Below, in pieces: positions 41,725-49,900 of a stretch of DNA of 59,099 nucleotides. Each line of letters starts with the position of its first letter. Within the stretch, counting starts at the first letter, position 1. A program made the position numbers and the translations under genes. Under the pieces are notes generated by a model. It was not told the origin of the DNA, did no database searches, and worked only from the letters and a program-made list of their open reading frames with translations. Source of the stretch: Anaerolineae bacterium (lineage in GTDB: Bacteria; Chloroflexota; Anaerolineae; Aggregatilineales; Phototrophicaceae); assembly GCA_013360465.1 (NCBI GenBank), contig JABWBO010000013.1:1-59099 (forward strand), given 5' to 3'.

Positions 41725-43017
41725 TCAAGCGCCCAAGCGCGCGACGCACTCATCCAATGCCTGCTGCGCCGGCTCGACCAGGCTGTCGAGCGTGGCTTTG
41801 ATGTCATCGCGCCCAATCTCGCCCAGGTTGACCAGGTCCCAGGCATCCACCGCCGCGCGCAGGACGGTTCCGTTGCAGGGGTGGGCATTGACCCATTCCG
41901 CGACCTGCCGCTGCTCCAGCACGGCGAAGAACGCCTGCACATAATCTTTATCGGCGTCCGGGTGGGTTTCCAGAACTGCCGGGATCGACGGGAACAGATG
42001 ACCATTCTGCATCAGGAACTGCTGACCTTCTGGACCGACCCAGTAGCTCAGCCACTCGTAGGCTTCATCCGGGTGTTCGGTTCCAGCCCAGACCGACGCC
42101 GTCAGCGACCAGGCGTTGGCATAGCGCTCGTTACCAGGAATCTGTGGTTCTGGCACGATTCCGAAGTTCACGCCCGATTCAACCGCCGTGAGGACGTGTC
42201 CTTGGTTCAGGGTCGCCATTGCCAAACGCCCGGCAAGGAACAGATCGATAGGTCCCGTGCCTTCCGTGCCGAGGATTTCGATGTCGGCAGGGGTCGGCGT
42301 TACATTGCTGGCGACCAGGTCCCACAGCCAGGTGTAGGCAGCCACCGAAGCATCGCTGTTCAGGTAACCTTCGACGGTGGTGCTGTCATCGCTGTAGGGG
42401 AAAGCGCCGTAGTTGCGCCAGATGGCGCGGAACGGACCGCGCGGGCGGTCGCCGCCCCAGCGGCGCTTGTCGGGATCGGTCAGAGTCGTCGCCGTCGCAA
42501 TATAGTCCTCAGTCGTCCAGTCCGGGCTGGGATAGGCGACGCCCATCTCGTCGAAGACGTCCTTGTTGTACATGACGAAGTTTGCGCCCACGCCCAATGG
42601 CAGACCGACGATCTTGTCCTGCCAGACGGAGCGCGTATTCCAGAAGCCCTCGAAATAGGTGCTGGGGTCGAGGTCCGGGTCGGCTTCGATGTAGGCGGTC
42701 AGATCGAGCGCCTGCGGGAACCAGTTGTTGTCCCAGAAGAAGGCGACATCGGGCGCGCCGGAGCCTGCGCCGAGGGTGGCGGTCATACGCTCGGTGAATC
42801 CGCTTTCCGGCAGCACGGTGATGTTGACCTGGATGTTCGGATGTTCGGCGTTGAACTGATCGACCAGCGCCCGCTGCACTTCTTCGGAGTACTCTTCCGA
42901 GCTGACCGTCCACCACTCGATGGTCACGACATCCTGAGCCAAGGTGACCGCCCCGAAGGGGATCAGCATCAGCAAGGCGAAGAGGACCAGACTGATCTTC
43001 CTGCTTCGATACCACAT
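41725..43017 (-). CDS. ABC transporter sugar-binding protein (family 1)
   Basis: A 430-residue exported protein with a signal peptide MWYRSRKISLVLFALLMLIP ending near TLAQ, preceded by AAGGAG. It has the family 1 pattern: TIEWWTVSSEEYSEEVQ at the N-terminus, APDVAFFWDNNWFPQAL, and a hinge segment PLGVGANFVMYNKDVFDEMGV. It should capture the operon's substrate outside the cell. It differs clearly from the binding protein at 6259, so the two importers take different ligands. The ATPase is not in the window and is probably a shared MsmX-like protein. Confidence 0.9.
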   Translation of the reverse strand: MWYRSRKISLVLFALLMLIPFGAVTLAQDVVTIEWWTVSSEEYSEEVQRALVDQFNAEHPNIQVNITVLPESGFTERMTATLGAGSGAPDVAFFWDNNWFPQALDLTAYIEADPDLDPSTYFEGFWNTRSVWQDKIVGLPLGVGANFVMYNKDVFDEMGVAYPSPDWTTEDYIATATTLTDPDKRRWGGDRPRGPFRAIWRNYGAFPYSDDSTTVEGYLNSDASVAAYTWLWDLVASNVTPTPADIEILGTEGTGPIDLFLAGRLAMATLNQGHVLTAVESGVNFGIVPEPQIPGNERYANAWSLTASVWAGTEHPDEAYEWLSYWVGPEGQQFLMQNGHLFPSIPAVLETHPDADKDYVQAFFAVLEQRQVAEWVNAHPCNGTVLRAAVDAWDLVNLGEIGRDDIKATLDSLVEPAQQALDECVARLGA

Positions 43018-43054
43018 GAGCTATTCTCCTTAGATACTATTTGTCTAAATTAAC

Positions 43055-43075
43055 CGTACGCGCCCGGCGCGTACG
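43055..43075. promoter_or_regulatory. Short perfect hairpin between ARH and binding-protein genes
   Basis: CGTACGCGC, loop CCG, GCGCGTACG, in the 67-base gap between the first ARH gene and the binding-protein gene. It may process the message or attenuate it; no T tract follows. Confidence 0.55.
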
Positions 43076-43084
43076 AGCTAATCC

Positions 43085-44071
43085 CTATGAGATGAGCGCC
43101 ACCAGCTGCCCGGCAAGCTGCCGCATCGACTTCTGCGCGGCGAATTTCAGGCAGACGCCCGCCGGCGTATCGACCATCGCCGCCCAGTGCGGCGGGATGA
43201 CCGACTCGCCGTGCAGCGCGCCGGACAGCGCGCCGACGATGGCGCTGATGGTATCGGCGTCGCGCCCGAAGTTTCCCGACCAGATCATGCCCTGCCGGAA
43301 GTCGCCGTTCGTCAGCCGGAAGAGGGCATACGCCTGGGGCACCGCTTCAGCCGCCATAGAATGCACCGGCGTCCAGAGCTGCACGTGAAGCTGCTCCAGC
43401 GCAGCGAACAGGTCGCTGTATGCCTCGCAGATACTCAGCGCGCGCCCCATAGCGCGCGCCAACCAGGAGTCGGTCGGGATGACGGCGCGTCCAGCATCGA
43501 TGATCGCTTCGACACCTGCTCCAGCCATCGCCACCGCCACGCTGGCGGCAACCGCCTGCGCCGCCCAGATGCCATCACCGGCATGGCTCATCTGGGCATC
43601 AAGCGCGGCAAGCGACGCGGCGCGCTGCGGATCGCCCGCGCACAGGATGCCGACCGGGGCAATGCGCATCGCCGCGCCGTCGTCGTTGTTCTGCACGTTG
43701 TCGCTGCCCGAAAGCGGTGGAAGGATGCCGCGCTGCAGGTTGGCGACCGCGCCATAGAGCGGTTTGCCGCCGCGCTCGAACATCCCGCCCTGCTGAAGGA
43801 TGTATTTGTCCCAGGCGGTCAGCAGCGCCTCGTGAGTCAGCTCCCCGCCGCAGTCGATCAACGTCTGGGCGGTGAGAACCGCGAACTCGGTATCGTCCGT
43901 ACTCTTGGCTCCGGAATAAAGCTCGCTGATGATGCCGTAGCGTAGGCGGTGATCCTGGCTGCGACCCAGATCGCCAAAAGCATCGCCGACAGCCAGTCCC
44001 TGCAGGCAGCCAACCGCCCGGCTCAGCAGCTTTGCCCGCTTCTCCGATGGCACAGTCTGTTCTTCCACCAT
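43085..44071 (-). CDS. ADP-ribosylglycohydrolase-family hydrolase, first gene of the ABC operon
   Basis: A 328-residue protein with both dimetal motifs intact: KSTDDTEF and FGRDADTISAIVGALSGA. It opens with LLSRAVGCLQGLAVGDAFGDL. The start at 44071 is preceded by AGGATCG. It is one of four ARH-family genes in the operon and the first transcribed, 83 bases downstream of a perfect 30-bp palindromic operator. The substrate is unknown; it may act on an N- or O-riboside delivered by the importer. Confidence 0.88.
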   Translation of the reverse strand: MVEEQTVPSEKRAKLLSRAVGCLQGLAVGDAFGDLGRSQDHRLRYGIISELYSGAKSTDDTEFAVLTAQTLIDCGGELTHEALLTAWDKYILQQGGMFERGGKPLYGAVANLQRGILPPLSGSDNVQNNDDGAAMRIAPVGILCAGDPQRAASLAALDAQMSHAGDGIWAAQAVAASVAVAMAGAGVEAIIDAGRAVIPTDSWLARAMGRALSICEAYSDLFAALEQLHVQLWTPVHSMAAEAVPQAYALFRLTNGDFRQGMIWSGNFGRDADTISAIVGALSGALHGESVIPPHWAAMVDTPAGVCLKFAAQKSMRQLAGQLVALIS

Positions 44072-44153
44072 AGTCGATCCTGTTCAGATCCTTGTCTCAA
44101 AAACCGCGCCGGATTCTCGGCACGCAGTCCCGCTATCCATCCCACTAAGCCCC

Positions 44154-44183
44154 GCCCTGAATGAGAACGTTCTCATTCAGGGC
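44154..44183. promoter_or_regulatory. Perfect 30-bp palindrome with LacI-type operator core
   Basis: The centre is TGAGAACGTTCTCA and the arms continue as CCCTGAA / TTCAGGG to GCC / GGC, perfectly symmetric over 30 bases. It lies after the lacI stop (44197) and 83 bases before the first gene of the ARH operon. The same 14-base core is found upstream of lacI at 45260-45273. It is therefore the likely operator of the operon and may also serve as an intrinsic end signal for lacI, though no T tract follows. Confidence 0.8.
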
Positions 44184-44196
44184 AAAACGCCAACCT

Positions 44197-45222
44197 TCAC
44201 AGGCGGCTTGTCATTTCTGCCGGCGGCGCGGTCGATCCCCGCACCACCAGCTCGCAGGGCAGACGGACGGCACGGATCGGCAGATCATCCCCGTACTCCA
44301 GGCGCGCCAGCAGCAGACGCGCCGCCTCCACCCCGATCTCGTACTTGGGCTTGGCGATGGTGGTCAGCGGAGGAAGCGATGTCGACGCCATGTAAATGTC
44401 GTCCATGCCGATGATCGAAATCTGCTCTGGAATGCGCCAGTTCATGGCGGCAGCGGTCTGCATCGCTCCAATGGCGATGATGTCGTTCGCCGCGAATACC
44501 GCCGACGGCGGATGCGGCAGGCTGAGCAGCTGGCGCATGGCATCCTGCCCAGCTTGGAGCGAGAAATCGCCATGAACGACCAGCTCCGGGTCGAGCTTAA
44601 GCTGATTGCGCGCCAGAAAAGCCACGTAAGAGTGATAGCGGCTGGTATTCTTGCGCCGCGCCGACAGCCCGGCGATCAGCGCAATGCGGCGGTGTCCCAG
44701 ACTATAGAGATAGTCCAGTGCGATCTGCACGGCGCTTTCGGTATCGCTGCCAACTGAATCGTAGCCGGCATAACCGTTGCCAGAGCCGAGCAGCACGATG
44801 GGCACTTCCATATCGCGAAAATACGTGCTGCTCGCGTCGGTCGGGTTGATGATCAGCCCGTCGAAGCGGTTGCGCCGCACCATCCTGAGGTATTTGAGTT
44901 CGCGCGCCGCGTCCCAGTCGCTGTTGACCGTGACGACGGCATACTCCGAGGTCTCCAGTGTATCCTGCACGCCGCGCGTGACTTCGGGCCAGAAGGGGTT
45001 GGTGATGTCCGGGATCGAGAGGGCGATCATGAAGGTCTTGTCCGTGCGCAGGCTGCCGGCAATCGAATTGCGTTCGTAGCCCAGCTTGTCGATGGCATCG
45101 ACGACGCGCTTCTGCGTTTCCTGGCTGACGATATCGTGCTGCCCGTTGACGACACGCGCCACAGTCGCCTTGGATACCCCGGCGAGTTTTGCTACATCGA
45201 CAATGGTTGGACGTTTCGGCAC
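44197..45222 (-). CDS. LacI-family transcriptional repressor
   Basis: A 341-residue regulator starting at GTG 45222. Residues 4-25 are the LacI helix-turn-helix (TIVDVAKLAGVSKATVARVV) followed by the hinge region and a PBP1-like sugar-binding domain ending with SIIGMDDIYMASTSLPPLT and ELVVRGS. Palindromes with core TGAGAACGTTCTCA occur on both sides of it, one 38 bases upstream of its start and one between it and the ARH operon, so it most likely represses both itself and the operon. The inducing ligand is unknown. The gene is monocistronic or co-transcribed with the operon only by read-through. Confidence 0.92.
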   Translation of the reverse strand: MPKRPTIVDVAKLAGVSKATVARVVNGQHDIVSQETQKRVVDAIDKLGYERNSIAGSLRTDKTFMIALSIPDITNPFWPEVTRGVQDTLETSEYAVVTVNSDWDAARELKYLRMVRRNRFDGLIINPTDASSTYFRDMEVPIVLLGSGNGYAGYDSVGSDTESAVQIALDYLYSLGHRRIALIAGLSARRKNTSRYHSYVAFLARNQLKLDPELVVHGDFSLQAGQDAMRQLLSLPHPPSAVFAANDIIAIGAMQTAAAMNWRIPEQISIIGMDDIYMASTSLPPLTTIAKPKYEIGVEAARLLLARLEYGDDLPIRAVRLPCELVVRGSTAPPAEMTSRL

Positions 45223-45259
45223 GACACAAACCTGATCAAAGAAACATCAAAGATGATCA

Positions 45260-45273
45260 TGAGAACGTTCTCA
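45260..45273. promoter_or_regulatory. LacI-type operator upstream of the regulator
   Basis: TGAGAACGTTCTCA, a perfect 14-base palindrome, 38 bases before the lacI start. Identical to the core of the 30-bp palindrome at 44154-44183. Supports autoregulation and a shared regulon. Confidence 0.8.
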
Positions 45274-45321
45274 AAGCGTATGCCATTATCGCACCGCTGT
45301 CAAGCGGTTGAGCAAGCACGT

Positions 45322-45432
45322 CGGGTGCATTTCAATATTTCGGGTACTTCAACGGACGATACAGGCATCGTCCCATTTTGGGACAACGCCCGCGTTGTCC
45401 GCCCGTATCCCCAATAATCTGAAATGCACCCG
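45322..45432. mobile_element. 111-bp MITE-like element with 13-bp terminal inverted repeats
   Basis: The ends are CGGGTGCATTTCA and its exact reverse complement. Inside are two overlapping hairpins: GTCCCA TTT TGGGAC (45370-45384) and GGACAACGCCCGCGTTGTCC (45381-45400). A possible 2-base GT duplication flanks it. No coding capacity. It breaks a retropepsin-like frame exactly after the residues LPYD, which supports insertion. Whether it is mobilised by a transposase elsewhere is not visible. Confidence 0.6.
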
Positions 45433-45579
45433 GTCATAGGGAAGCATATTGACATCTGCGCCAGTATCCAGGAATCCGGCTGCCTCAACAGAGACACCGC
45501 CGAGGGATAAGCGCACTGGCAGGATTGCGCGCAATCCGCTCTCGCCGTATGCGGTGGTGGCAGAACTATAATCAATTGC
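45433..45579 (-). pseudogene. Fragment of a retropepsin-like aspartic protease
   Basis: The minus-strand frame reads IDYSSATTAYGESGLRAILP and then LSLGGV, and contains the aspartic-protease signature FLDTGADVNMLPYD. The frame has an upstream TAG and no ATG, and at LPYD it runs into the 111-bp element. About 49 residues remain of a protein that would normally be over 100. Single-domain retropepsin-like proteins of this sort are common small bacterial proteins; this copy is clearly broken. Confidence 0.65.
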
Positions 45580-45621
45580 CGCCCACTGAGATCCCTATCT
45601 GTCTGTTGGGGATACCCTTGG

Positions 45622-45690
45622 GCAGTCATCTACATTTTTGCGCAGCGCTTCCTGGTCGAAGGACTGACGGCGGGAAGCTTGAAAGGTTGA
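45622..45690 (+). pseudogene. Orphan C-terminal tail of a MalG-type permease
   Basis: The frame ending in TGA at 45688 reads AVIYIFAQRFLVEGLTAGSL plus KG, the typical end of MalG-type permeases (compare LVKGMTAGGVKM at the end of the gene at 8613). Upstream of about 45618 the similarity stops. It lies 9 bases before the dehydratase start, as a permease would in an operon, so a deletion removed the transporter genes and left this tail. Confidence 0.75.
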
Positions 45691-45699
45691 ACGGGAATC

Positions 45700-46863
45700 A
45701 TGAAGATCACAGATGTGCAGGCATGCGTCATCGGGGAGCAGGTTCCGCACAGCGGAGGGAGCGTCTGGACGTTTGTCCGCATCTATACCGATGAGGGGAT
45801 CGTGGGGACCGGCGAGTGCAATTCCGGCGGACCTGGCGCATCCGGGTTTGCCACCAAAGCCGCGATCATGGCGATGCGCAAGCGCATCATCGGCGAGGAT
45901 CCGTTCAATGTGAATCTGATCTATGAAAAACTGCGGCGCGGCGGGCGCTACGGCGGTTCGTCGAACGCGCCGATTATCTTCGCGCTCACCGGTATCGACA
46001 ATGCGCTCTACGACATCTGCGGCAAGGCGCTCGGCATCCCGGTCTACAAACTTCTTGGCGGCAAGTTCCGCGACAAGATACGCCTCTATGCCGACTGTCA
46101 CGCGGGTGAAGAGGAGTCTGTACAGGCATATGCCGAAAAAGCGCTTGAGCGAGTCGAGCAGGGGTTCAGCGCCGTCAAGTTCGACGTTGACAGCACGGGC
46201 GTCGGCAAACTGGACCCGTACAATTGGACGGTTGGCGCCAAAGAGATGACCCACATCATCAGCCTGATCGCCGGTCTGCGCGAGGCGGTCGGCTTTGAAG
46301 TCGACCTCGCCATCGACTGTCATGGGCAGTTCGATCTCCCCTCAGCAATTACGCTGGCGAAAGCCGTTGAGCCGCTGCGCCTGCTGTGGCTGGAAGAGCC
46401 GGTTCCCGCCGAAAATGTCGCAGCGCTGGCGCAGGTCAAGGCAACGAGCAGCACCGTCATCTGCAGCGGCGAAAACCAGTACACCCGGTTCGAGTTCATG
46501 GAGCTGTTCAGCGCAAGGGCTGTTGACGTGATCATGCCGGACCTTGCCAAAGCCGGCGGCATTGCCGAAGCGAAGCGCATCGCCGATCTTGCCGATGCGC
46601 ACTACATTCCGATTGCGCCGCATAACGTCTCGACACCGCACGGCATGATGGCAGCAGCTCATGTGATGGCTTCCGTTCCGAATTTCCTGGTACTGGAACT
46701 CCACGCCCTTGAGATTCCCTGGTGGAGCGATCTCTGCGACGGTGACAAGCCCTTCTTCAAGGATGGTTTCATGACCGTTTCGGAGCGTCCCGGTATCGGC
46801 GTCGAACTGAACGATGCCGTCGCCAGGAAACTGCTTTGGAACGGCGATACCTACTTCGATTGA
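45700..46863 (+). CDS. Enolase-superfamily sugar-acid dehydratase (mandelate racemase subgroup)
   Basis: A 387-residue enzyme. The Mg2+ ligands are Asp206 (AIDCHG), Glu232 (LEEPV) and Glu258 (SGEN); the acid/base residues are Lys160 in the KFD segment and His308 (APHNVSTPHG). The layout matches acid-sugar dehydratases such as galactonate or gluconate dehydratase rather than muconate cycloisomerase, which lacks the histidine. It probably removes water from an aldonic acid to give a 2-keto-3-deoxy acid. It stands alone now, because the transporter genes that preceded it are lost apart from a permease tail; the promoter must lie in the scarred region or near the LacI operator at 45260. Confidence 0.88.
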   Translation: MKITDVQACVIGEQVPHSGGSVWTFVRIYTDEGIVGTGECNSGGPGASGFATKAAIMAMRKRIIGEDPFNVNLIYEKLRRGGRYGGSSNAPIIFALTGIDNALYDICGKALGIPVYKLLGGKFRDKIRLYADCHAGEEESVQAYAEKALERVEQGFSAVKFDVDSTGVGKLDPYNWTVGAKEMTHIISLIAGLREAVGFEVDLAIDCHGQFDLPSAITLAKAVEPLRLLWLEEPVPAENVAALAQVKATSSTVICSGENQYTRFEFMELFSARAVDVIMPDLAKAGGIAEAKRIADLADAHYIPIAPHNVSTPHGMMAAAHVMASVPNFLVLELHALEIPWWSDLCDGDKPFFKDGFMTVSERPGIGVELNDAVARKLLWNGDTYFD

Positions 46864-46900
46864 ATGCGCAGGGGACGGCAGGAGTTCCCCTCTCCCCTGT

Positions 46901-46957
46901 ATCCCCCCCTCCCCTTTCTCCCCGTTTGCGTGAGAGAAGGGGGAAAGGGATGAGGGG
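46901..46957. terminator. Imperfect C-rich/G-rich hairpin between convergent genes
   Basis: A C-rich arm (CCCCCCTCCCCTTTCTC) faces a G-rich arm (GAGAAGGGGGAAAGGGATGA) around a TTTGCGT loop, with a bulge. It lies between the ends of the dehydratase (46863) and the GH3-GH9 gene (46977), where a two-way terminator is expected. No T tract; the call is from position and structure. Confidence 0.45.
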
Positions 46958-46976
46958 GCAAAGTGCATTACACCCT

Positions 46977-49900
46977 CTAGGTCATTCCGCCGCCGTTCAC
47001 GATCTGGTTCAGGTAGACACTCACCCAGACCAGGGGCGCATTCCAGTTGATCGCCACTTCATTGGTGGACCAGCTTCCGATCAGGTCCACATAGCGGCGC
47101 GCCGGACCCGCGTCGAGATCGGCTTCTTCCAGCGTGGTCGGGTCGCTCGGCGCGGCGTTCGGTCCGCCAACCACGACGCCTGGCGGCGGCGGCGGGAAGC
47201 CGTTCGCTGAATCGTTCGCCCAGAAACGATGATGCGGATGCTGCACGGCGCGCGCGCCGTAGCCGCTGATGAAACTGAGGGCGAGCGCATTGCGCCCCAA
47301 CAGGTAATCCATGCTTTCCGCCACCCCGTGCAGGTATTGCGCGTCGCCGGTGATGTCATGCGCGTAAGCGAGGATGAGCGCGTTGTTCAGCACGGCGCTG
47401 TTCGCCCCCCACTCATAGGTGGTGATCGGCACACGGTAGCCTTCTGTGCGGATCGTCTCCAGATAGGCGTCGGCGGTCCGCACGATCTGCTCGCTCAGGG
47501 CGCTGACTTCAGGCAAGTTTGCGCGGTGCAGGACCAGGGAGAGCGCGCCGAGCGCGGCGGTATCGTCCCAGCTCATCGAACTGTTTTTCCCTAAGCCGCC
47601 GAAGGTCGTCAGGAACGGTGTCGAACGCATCGCCGCCGCGTACGGGTCCTCTCCCGTCGTGATGTACAGCTCCGCCGCCGCCCAGAACAGTTCATCGGTC
47701 ACGTTCGCGTCGTCATAATTGCCTCCGCCTGCGCCGGGCGTATTGCCGGCGATGGCAAGCGGGTTGTCCTGCGCCGCCTGGAAGGCGGTCACAGCCGCTT
47801 GCAGGCAGCGCTCAGCGAAGGCGTCGTCGATGCCGCGCCAGATGCGGGCGCACTGCGCCGCAGTCGCCGCCAGGTTGTATGTCGCCGCCGTTGACGGCGG
47901 ATACACGTAGCGTCCGCCTGCGCCGCTGAAATCATTGTTGTTGTCGTATTCGGTCGGCGGCAGGAAGGGGATGCCCGCCCATTGGAGGTCGTGCAGCTTG
48001 TGATGCACCATCCCCGCCTGTGGATACCCCGCAGGGACCTGCATCGAGAGCAGCCATTCCATCTCCCAGCGCGCTTCATCCAGCAGGTCGGACACGCCGC
48101 TGCCGCTTTCGGGGATGTTCAGGCTGCCATCCGGGAAGGCTTCCGGCAGGCGCTCGTACAGGTTGAGCAGCGTCCACAGGCTGATGCCACCGTTGACGAC
48201 GTATTTGCCATAATCGCCGGCGTCGTACCAGCCGCCCGCCGCATTCAGCGTATAGTCGCAGCCGCCCCAGGTCGTCCCGGCAGCATCCGTGCCCCGGTAA
48301 CAGGTGACCGCGCTGTCGCTGAGGTGTCCCGCCGGGCGCGCGTAAGCTTCGCCGGCGTGGTCCGCCGTCAGTGCGATGCCGCTGCGATTCAGATAGAAGT
48401 AGCGCAGCGCATCGACCGGCAGAGTCGCATAGATGTCGCTGCCGATGACGAACGGATCGCTGATCTGATCGAAGATCATCAGGCGGTACGTCCCCGGCGT
48501 ATTGAAGGCAGAGAAATCGGCGATTTGCAGCGTATCGCCGGACGCCGCATCTTCCACCGATCGACCGGTTGAACCGGCGAAGACGACCTCGCCCGTCTCG
48601 ACGTTGATCAATGTCCACGCCGCGCCAAAAGTGCCGCGATTCGCCAGGATGCCGAAATGCGGCATATCCGGCAGATAGCCCACCTGATTCACGCTCATCG
48701 CCTGCTGCGGCGGCGTTTCGACAGCGCCCGCACGTTCCGGGCTTTCAGGGACATCGGTGTTTCCAACTTCGTAGAACATGCCATATCCAAACAGACTCGG
48801 ATTCAGATAGCTTTGATCACTGGTATCGGCGTTCGACCAGATCAGCTTCACATCGCGGTCACCACCCGACGAGCCGTTGCCATGCGCCTGGAAGCCGATC
48901 ACGCTCCCCTGCTCCACCGCGACTCCATCGGGGATCGGCACTGCCGCTTCAAAGCCCCAGCCATCCGCCGTGCGGAATACGAACGCCGCAAATCCCGACT
49001 GGCTGGCGTTCACGCCTGTGCTGACCAGCGCCGCCGGGTCCGTATTGCCGATATTACCCGGATTGATGTTGACCTGAAACACGCCATCGCCGTAGTTGGT
49101 GCGCGCCAGATCGCCGCTGAGGTTGAAGTAGAACTCCAGCGAGTCCTCATTCCAGAAGTCCTGCCCGTGTTCTCCCGTGACGATGGTCGCGTCCGGCATC
49201 ACCATGTACAGGTAGAGGTTCTCCCCATCCGACGCCAGGGCAAAGCGGACCGAACCGTTTTCGGCGGGGTCCAGCGAGACGCTCGTGCCCTTGGTGAAGA
49301 CATCGAACGGGATGCCGTCCCAGTCGCTCAGACTGCCGTCCAGCGTGATCGGCACAGGATAGGGGATGTATGCCACCTCGCCGGGGATAGCGGCGAGTAC
49401 ATCGCTCGCAGCGAAAGCCCCGCTTTCCGCGGACGGCAGAGCGACGACCGGCGCAGCGGTGGGCGCTGCTTCGACGGCAGGCGCAGGCGCGCATTCCGCC
49501 GCCAGTTCCAGCCAGGGCGACGCTGCCGACGCATCGGCATAGCTCAAGCCGTAGCCGTAGGGGAACAGCGGCGCTGCACAGCCTTCGGTCGGCAGAGAGT
49601 CGAAATCAAACGGCAGCTGCTCGCTGCTGCGCAGCCAGGTGTAAGGCAGTCTGCCGACAAAATCGCGTTCGCCGAACAGCACATCGGTGATGCCCGCGCC
49701 TTCCGTGCCCGGCAGCCACGCCGCGACCCAGGCGTCGGCGAGGTTCAGCGAGGCGTCGATGACCAGCGGGCGTCCGCTCAACTGCACGACGATCAGCGTA
49801 TCAACCTGCTCGCGCATCGCGGCGATCAGGCGGGCGTCACGGGTGTTGAGCAGCAGATCAGAGTCATCACCCTCGAATTCGGCGTAGGGCGGTTCGCCGA

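Noticed and set aside
31565-44071. ARH genes as a nitrogenase DraT/DraG-type control system
   Set aside because: No DraT-like transferase or nif gene is present, and four paralogues lie inside a sugar transport operon.
45433-45579. Retropepsin motif as a sign of a retroelement
   Set aside because: No reverse transcriptase or integrase nearby; small stand-alone retropepsin-like proteins are common in bacteria, and this one is only a fragment.
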